From contig NZ_JAAIKB010000002.1 of NCBI RefSeq assembly GCF_011040385.1, positions 124,001 through 188,000 on the forward strand: a DNA stretch of 64,000 nucleotides, read 5' to 3'. The notes under the pieces are model-generated. The model had not been told where the DNA came from. It saw nothing but the letters and a program-made list of their open reading frames with translations, and made no database searches. Made by a program: the position numbers and the translations under genes. The stretch comes from Falsiroseomonas algicola. Lineage in GTDB: Bacteria > Pseudomonadota > Alphaproteobacteria > Acetobacterales > Acetobacteraceae. This document shows, one piece after another, positions 59,718 through 64,000 of the stretch. Every line of letters begins with the position of its first letter. The stretch's first letter is position 1.

Positions 59718-61556
59718 ATGGCGAGCATCCGAGCACATGTCTGGAACGGGCGCCCGGCGCCCTGCGAACACGATACGCTGCCCCTCGCGCGCATCGGCAC
59801 CGTCCAGCCCCACGGCGTGATGATGGTGGTGGTGCCGGAGACCGGCATCGTCGAGCATGTCAGCGCCAATGTGCAGGAGATCCTGGGCATCGCGCCGCAG
59901 GCCGTGCTCGGCCACGCGCCGACGGCGGCCTTCCGCGATGCGGAGAGCCTGGCGCGTCTCGCGGAGATCCTCCGCCCCGGCCGCCGCTACTTCGACAACC
60001 CGACGCCCCTGATGGCGCAGGGCAGGCGCTTCGAGGCCATCTGCCACATCCGCGACGGCCGGCTCTTCATCGAGATCGAGCCCTATGTGGAGGCCGAGCA
60101 CGACTACCAGACGATGGTGGCGACCGCGCTCGATGCCGTATCGCGCCAGACCACGGTGCAGGGCCTGTTCGAGGCCGCGGCGAAGATGATGCACTTCGTC
60201 ACGCGCTATGACCGCGTGAAGCTCTACCGCTTTCTCTCCCACGGCCATGGCGTCGTCGCCGCGGAGCATCACGCGCCGAACAGCCAGCTGCCGCATTCCT
60301 TCCTCGGCTACCACTTCTCCGCCTCCGACGTGCCGGAGAACGCGAAGGAGATCCTGCGCACCGGCAAGACGCGCCAGAAGCCGACCCAGCGCGGCTCCGT
60401 GCCGCTGCTGACCATGGGCGGCGGCGGAGAGCCCGTGCTGAGCGGCGATGCCGTGGACATGACGGATTGCTGGCTGCGCGGCATCCATCCCTGCGACAAC
60501 GGCTACAACCGCAATCTCGGCGTCGGCAGCAACATCATCTTCCCCATCAACATCGACAGCCATGTCTGGGGCCTCTTCGTCGTCCACAACAAGGAGGAGA
60601 AGTTCCTCAACTACGACAGCCGCGTGGTGATCGAGCAGCTGTCGATGATGTTCGCCTCCCGCCTCGTGGAGCTGGAGGGCCAGGAAGCCCGCATCGCCGA
60701 TCGCCAGCGCCTGAGCGGTGAGATGATCGCGACGGTCGATGGCAGCCAGGCCATGCTGGCCGCGGCCGCCGCCATGCGCGGCGACCACCTGACCAGCGCG
60801 CGGCTGCACGCCATGCATGCGGTGTCACGCCACGTCGCGGCACTGGCGCCGACCTACGTCTCCATCAGTGGCGTCGAAGTCGCGGCGGCGGGCCGCGCGG
60901 AGGATCGCTTCTCCTCCGACCTGCTGCGCCTGGCCGATGCCGATGGCGCCGCCGTGCTGCGCGCCGGCCCCGCGGGCCATGTCCATCTGGTCGGCGTGAC
61001 TCCGGATGCGCTGACGGTGCGCGGCATCGCCTCCCTCTTCGGCTCCCGCCTGCCGAGCTTCGACAGTGCCGAATGGCGCGTCTTCGCCACCGATGCGCTG
61101 GGCGACTACACGCCGGCGGGGCCGGAGCTTCGCGCGGTGGCAAGCGGCCTGCTCGCCGCCCCCATCGGCAATCGCGGCGACATGATCATGTGGTTCCGCC
61201 GCGAGCGCGTCATCGATGCCACCTGGGCGGGCCGCCCGCCGACCGCGGCGGAGCTGAACAGCGAGAAGATGTTCAGGTCCCGCGACGATTTCGCCGCGCA
61301 TCGCGCACCGCTCGCCGGCGCCTCCCGCCCCTGGCTGGACCAGGAGATCCTGCTCGCGGCGCAATTCGCGAGCGCGATCGGGGAGATCTGGGCCCGCCAG
61401 GGTCGCGGCGTCTCCGCCCCCGCCTCGGATCTGCCCGGCGATCCGGTGGTGGTCGATGCGCGCAGCGATGCCGATCCCTTCGCGTCGCGCGGCGCCGGCA
61501 CCCTGCCGGCCACGCTTCCCGCCGCCCCCGCCAGCCGCTGGCACTCCGTGGCCTGA
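59718..61556 (+). CDS. Phytochrome photoreceptor (PAS-GAF-PHY) without histidine kinase, phycobilin-type Cys in GAF
   Basis: This 612-residue soluble photosensor has a PAS domain at about 20-125 (TVQPHG), GAF about 140-310 and PHY about 325-570. There is no kinase or other output domain. Cys16 near the N-terminus matches the biliverdin-binding position of bacteriophytochromes within two residues. In GAF, IHPCDNGYNRNLGV places Cys259 at the phycobilin-attachment site of cyanobacterial phytochromes, Asp260 replaces the usual His, and His290 (VVHNKEE) is kept. The bilin loop reads SASDVP instead of PASDIP. Downstream heme oxygenase and PcyA-like genes would supply phycocyanobilin. Signals must pass to partners, probably the next two genes. 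Confidence 0.88.
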   Translation: MASIRAHVWNGRPAPCEHDTLPLARIGTVQPHGVMMVVVPETGIVEHVSANVQEILGIAPQAVLGHAPTAAFRDAESLARLAEILRPGRRYFDNPTPLMAQGRRFEAICHIRDGRLFIEIEPYVEAEHDYQTMVATALDAVSRQTTVQGLFEAAAKMMHFVTRYDRVKLYRFLSHGHGVVAAEHHAPNSQLPHSFLGYHFSASDVPENAKEILRTGKTRQKPTQRGSVPLLTMGGGGEPVLSGDAVDMTDCWLRGIHPCDNGYNRNLGVGSNIIFPINIDSHVWGLFVVHNKEEKFLNYDSRVVIEQLSMMFASRLVELEGQEARIADRQRLSGEMIATVDGSQAMLAAAAAMRGDHLTSARLHAMHAVSRHVAALAPTYVSISGVEVAAAGRAEDRFSSDLLRLADADGAAVLRAGPAGHVHLVGVTPDALTVRGIASLFGSRLPSFDSAEWRVFATDALGDYTPAGPELRAVASGLLAAPIGNRGDMIMWFRRERVIDATWAGRPPTAAELNSEKMFRSRDDFAAHRAPLAGASRPWLDQEILLAAQFASAIGEIWARQGRGVSAPASDLPGDPVVVDARSDADPFASRGAGTLPATLPAAPASRWHSVA

Positions 61557-61567
61557 GGAGACCCGCC

Positions 61568-61879
61568 ATGTCCATCAATGTCTCCGTCCAGGCCAGCGGT
61601 TCGCAGGCCTCCGTCACGCTGCGCGGCGTGCTCGACAGCATGAGCCAGGTGACACTGAAGCAGCAGCTGGAACCCGTGCTGGCGAACGGTGCCGTCACGC
61701 AGATCCGGCTCGATTTCGCGGGCGTGCAGAGCATGGAGGCCGCCAGCGCCGGCATGCTGATGATGCTGAGCCACACGGCGAAGTCGAAGAACAAGTCGGT
61801 CGGCATCGTCAATGCCAACCCGGCGGTCTTGTCGCTGATGCACAAGGCCAATCTCGGCAAGGTGCTGCAGATCCAGTAG
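61568..61879 (+). CDS. STAS-domain protein (anti-sigma factor antagonist / RsbV-SpoIIAA type)
   Basis: This is a 103-residue single STAS domain: strand-helix pattern with VTLRGVLDSMSQVTLKQQL and the segment VQSMEAASAGMLMML, which occupies the D-S-S-G-L position where Ser or Thr is phosphorylated in SpoIIAA/RsbV. The exact D-S pair is replaced, but a Ser remains. Such proteins switch partners with anti-sigma kinases or scaffold stressosomes. It follows the kinase-less phytochrome by 11 bp, with GAGGAG upstream of ATG 61568, and is a prime candidate for its output partner. No cognate kinase is in the window. Confidence 0.85.
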   Translation: MSINVSVQASGSQASVTLRGVLDSMSQVTLKQQLEPVLANGAVTQIRLDFAGVQSMEAASAGMLMMLSHTAKSKNKSVGIVNANPAVLSLMHKANLGKVLQIQ

Positions 61880-61897
61880 CGGATCCGGAGGTCCGTC

Positions 61898-62815
61898 ATG
61901 GACGGCATGGGGATGATCAAGCCCGAAGCCGGGGCCGAGGCGATGGAAGATCGCCGCGGCAAGCCCCGGCCGGAGGGTGAGAAGGACTTCTCCCGGCTCG
62001 ACTTCCTGTCCTCCCGCGTGCTGGAGGAGGTTGCCGTCATCCGGGATGCCGGCGCCAAGCTCTCCAACACGCTCGAGGGCACGATGATGGAGGCCTGTTC
62101 GCTCTCCGTCAGCGCCGCCGAGACCTCGGACTTCCTGCAACGCTCGCAGGAAGCCGGCCAGGCCCTGCTGGCCTCGACGCAGGAGATGACGAGCCTGACC
62201 GATGCCGCCCGCGCGCAGGCAGCAGATGCCGAGAACCGCGCGGCGGAGGGCGCAACCTCGATCGAGGCGCTGGTCTCCACCTTCGGGACGATCGGCGAGT
62301 TCCTGCGCGGCATCAACAAGATCTCCGCCCAGACCAACCTGCTGTCGCTGAATGCACGCATCGAGGCGACGCGCGCCGGCCAGCATGGCGCCGGCTTCGC
62401 GGTGATCGCGCAGGAGGTGAAGGTGCTGGCCGGGGAGGCCGGGACGCTCAGCGCCAATATCGAATCCCGCCTGCGGGAACTGGTGGCCGCCACGCGCGGC
62501 GTGCAGGCGAATTTTGGCGCCATCGTCCAGGCCGTTCACGGCGCCACCGCCACGCTGACGGACCTGCTCAACCGCCAGCGTTCACTCGCCGAGAAGATCG
62601 GCGATGGCTGCCAGCAGACCGTGGACGCCGCCGGCATGATGGCCGGCGTGAATGACGTGATCACCCGCATGCAACTCGCGATCAGCGAGACGGGGGAGGC
62701 CTATGTGCAACTCACCCGCTCGCTCGACACCCTCACCGTCTCCGCCGAGGGCGTGGTGCGCAACCGCGAGGGGCTGCTGACGGCCACGATCGAAACGCAG
62801 AAGGCGCTGACATGA
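61898..62815 (+). CDS. Soluble methyl-accepting-chemotaxis-like signalling protein
   Basis: This 305-residue all-helical protein is without membrane segments. The highly conserved chemoreceptor hairpin is recognisable: INKISAQTNLLSLNARIEATRAG and GFAVIAQEVKVLA at about 140-175, though E-x-G-x-G replaces parts of the tip. It lacks a sensor domain, so input must come from another protein, plausibly the phytochrome or STAS protein encoded just before it. Its stop overlaps the heme oxygenase start (ATGA). It may couple light to a CheA-like kinase or act as a scaffold. Confidence 0.82.
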   Translation: MDGMGMIKPEAGAEAMEDRRGKPRPEGEKDFSRLDFLSSRVLEEVAVIRDAGAKLSNTLEGTMMEACSLSVSAAETSDFLQRSQEAGQALLASTQEMTSLTDAARAQAADAENRAAEGATSIEALVSTFGTIGEFLRGINKISAQTNLLSLNARIEATRAGQHGAGFAVIAQEVKVLAGEAGTLSANIESRLRELVAATRGVQANFGAIVQAVHGATATLTDLLNRQRSLAEKIGDGCQQTVDAAGMMAGVNDVITRMQLAISETGEAYVQLTRSLDTLTVSAEGVVRNREGLLTATIETQKALT

Positions 62816-63444
62816 TGTCCATCGCATTGGCCGAAGCCCCGCCGCTGACTGCCACACCGCCGCTGACGCTGCGGCTGCGCCAGGAAACCCGGGCGGAGCA
62901 TGAGCGGATCGAGGCCAATTCGCGCTTCTCGCGCCTCATGGCGCCCGACCTGACGATGGCGGAGTATCGCCTCCTCGTCGCACGCCTGCACGGCCACCAC
63001 GCGCCGCTGGAGGCAGCGCTGGAAGCCATGGCGCATCGCCTGCCGGCCTGTCTGGCACTGCATCGCCGCCTCAACCGCCGTGTGGCGCTGGCCGACGACC
63101 TCGTCGCGCTCGGCTTCACGCCGGCCGATATCGCGGCGCTGCCGCGGTGCGAGGCGCTGGCCATCCGCAGCGTGGAACAGGCGCTGGGCGCGCTCTATGT
63201 GCTGGAAGGCTCGACGCTGGGTGGGCAGCTCATCGCGCGCCACCTGCGCGCCACGCTCGGCATCGGCGCCGCCGACGGCGCGGCCCATGTCGTGCCCTAT
63301 GGACCGGAAACCGGCACGCTGTGGCGCGATTTCCGCCTGGCGTTGGATGCCGGTGCCGATGCCGCACAGTTCGATCCCGACGCCGTCATCGCCGCCGCCC
63401 GCCGCGCCTTCGACAGGCTCGATCGTTGGATGGCAGCGGATTGA
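62812..63444 (+). CDS. Biliverdin-producing heme oxygenase
   Basis: This 210-residue enzyme cleaves heme to biliverdin, CO and iron. The proximal heme ligand is expected at His30 in LRQETRAEHERIE, and the distal helix shows LYVLEGSTLGGQLIARHL, the G-x-x-x-G type segment of bacterial phytochrome-linked heme oxygenases (BphO). It overlaps the chemoreceptor-like gene and is followed 4 bp later by the bilin reductase gene, so biliverdin made here can be reduced at once to the phytochrome chromophore. Confidence 0.88.
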   Translation: MMSIALAEAPPLTATPPLTLRLRQETRAEHERIEANSRFSRLMAPDLTMAEYRLLVARLHGHHAPLEAALEAMAHRLPACLALHRRLNRRVALADDLVALGFTPADIAALPRCEALAIRSVEQALGALYVLEGSTLGGQLIARHLRATLGIGAADGAAHVVPYGPETGTLWRDFRLALDAGADAAQFDPDAVIAAARRAFDRLDRWMAAD

Positions 63445-63448
63445 CGCC

Positions 63449-64000
63449 ATGACCCTGCTGCGGCGCCTGGAAGAGGCGGCGGATGCGCTCGCCGCCATGG
63501 CCCTCGCGATACCGGGCGCGACTCCCCGCCCGATGCCGGATTGGCTGGCCCGCGCGGAGCAGGCCGGCACGCTGCGGCGGCCCATCGCCTGGCGGAACAC
63601 GGTGGTGACGACGCCCGCGCTGCGCCGCCTCCATGTCGAATACTTCGCCATCGAGGGCGAGATCGCGGTGCTGCATGCCTGCGCCTTCCCGCATCTGCAT
63701 GAGGCTCTGCCGATCTACGGCTTCGACGTGATCGCCGGGCAGGACCGCGCCACGGGCTGCTTCCTCGACCTGTCGCCGACCGTGCCGGGGGCCGATCCGC
63801 TGATCGAGGCCTGGGCCGACGGCCTCGCGCCGATGCGTGGCGGCCTCGGCGCCGCACGGGTCCTGCCCGAATGGACCGCCATCTTCTCCCGCCACGTCCT
63901 CGCGGTGCGCCCCTCCGATGCACTGGCCTTCGACCGGGGCATCGAACTCGGCCGCGCGGCGCTGGAGCATCTGGTGGCGGCGCCCGCCGCCAGGCGCTGC
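63449..64000 (+). CDS. pcyA: Ferredoxin-dependent bilin reductase, phycocyanobilin:ferredoxin oxidoreductase (PcyA) type, partial at window edge
   Basis: 184 residues are visible and the frame is open at the window end. ALPIYGFDVIAG and FLDLSPT match the family core. By alignment with cyanobacterial PcyA from memory, LHVE (Glu64), VLH (His76) and GFD (Asp93) fall on the catalytic Glu76, His88 and Asp105 with identical spacing (12 and 17 residues), and LPEWTAIFS matches LPEWGNIFS. PcyA reduces biliverdin by four electrons to phycocyanobilin. Glu76 is the residue that lets PcyA reduce the vinyl group, so I favour PcyA over two-electron relatives. About a quarter of the protein lies outside the window. 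Confidence 0.85.
   Translation, partial: MTLLRRLEEAADALAAMALAIPGATPRPMPDWLARAEQAGTLRRPIAWRNTVVTTPALRRLHVEYFAIEGEIAVLHACAFPHLHEALPIYGFDVIAGQDRATGCFLDLSPTVPGADPLIEAWADGLAPMRGGLGAARVLPEWTAIFSRHVLAVRPSDALAFDRGIELGRAALEHLVAAPAARRC

Noticed and set aside
59718-61556. A hidden histidine-kinase or GGDEF output domain at the phytochrome C-terminus
   Set aside because: After the PHY region only about 40 low-complexity residues remain before the stop; no H-box, N-box or GGDEF motif is present.
45386-64000. Recent mobile-element transfer of the light/gas-vesicle region
   Set aside because: I see no integrase, transposase, tRNA, direct repeats or shift in codon bias at the visible boundary near 45.3 kb. 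Older transfer cannot be judged from this window.

Overview
The window is very GC-rich, densely packed DNA with strong G/C bias at third codon positions and many ATGA/GTGA start-stop overlaps. The gene content is several peptide-type ABC importers, several TctC-type solute receptors, osmoprotectant uptake and small-molecule catabolism. Together this suggests an alphaproteobacterium, most likely an Acetobacteraceae member of the Roseomonas type. That assignment is inference; no rRNA or tRNA gene is present to fix it. I see no integrase, transposase, CRISPR array or tRNA in the window.

Layout. Positions 1-1429 hold the end of an unknown gene and a Ser/Thr kinase fused to a universal-stress domain. 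Positions 1426-9947 hold a peptidase, a PanE-like reductase, a creatininase-like amidohydrolase and a complete five-part peptide-type ABC importer arranged around a divergent promoter. A GNAT acetyltransferase and two small membrane proteins follow. Positions 11658-17342 look like a carnitine/betaine module: a beta-keto acid cleavage enzyme, a carnitine-dehydrogenase-like enzyme and a complete osmoprotectant-type ABC transporter. Positions 17435-20124 carry a short unknown protein and a DUF3141/PHA-synthase-like protein. Positions 20274-24145 are flavoprotein dehydrogenases of the HcnABC/octopine-oxidase type, next to an orphan ABC receptor. Positions 25888-31865 are a glutathione transferase and a second complete peptide-type importer. 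Positions 32086-45319 are mixed catabolic genes: an M20 peptidase homologue, MscL, a BMP-like receptor, three TctC receptors, 5-hydroxyisourate hydrolase with an Asp/Glu racemase homologue, a MATE exporter, acyl-CoA dehydrogenase, an SDR, a MaoC hydratase, another ABC receptor and a second glutathione transferase.

Positions 45386-59456 form a gas-vesicle (gvp) gene island, all on the minus strand. In transcription order it contains: an unknown protein, GvpN, a small coiled-coil protein, GvpO, GvpJ, GvpH, a GvpF/L protein, GvpG, a Cdc48-like double AAA ATPase, a GvpF/L-like protein fused to a J domain, another GvpF/L protein, a GvpA/J/S-family protein, GvpK, a 937-residue membrane coiled-coil protein with 19-residue repeats, three tandem paralogues of an unrecognised family, GvpA, and a protein with a C-terminal helix-hairpin-helix.

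Divergent from it, across a 261-bp intergenic region (59457-59717), is a plus-strand light-sensing operon. It encodes a phytochrome PAS-GAF-PHY photoreceptor without kinase, a STAS protein, a soluble chemoreceptor-like protein, heme oxygenase and a PcyA-type bilin reductase that runs off the window. The phytochrome has a Cys at the phycobilin-attachment position of its GAF domain, and the reductase keeps the PcyA active-site residues. The simplest reading is a phycocyanobilin-binding light sensor that signals through STAS/chemoreceptor-like partners and is genetically tied to buoyancy. From memory, a Bradyrhizobium genomic island carrying a phycocyanobilin-binding phytochrome, bilin synthesis and gas-vesicle genes has been reported, so the association has a precedent. 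The signalling partners and the new gvp-linked proteins are what look undescribed.

Separately, a 74-nt structured element lies exactly 9 nt before the start codons of two unrelated genes (11658-12581 minus strand and 42639-43097 plus strand). Its three hairpins show compensatory changes between the two copies.
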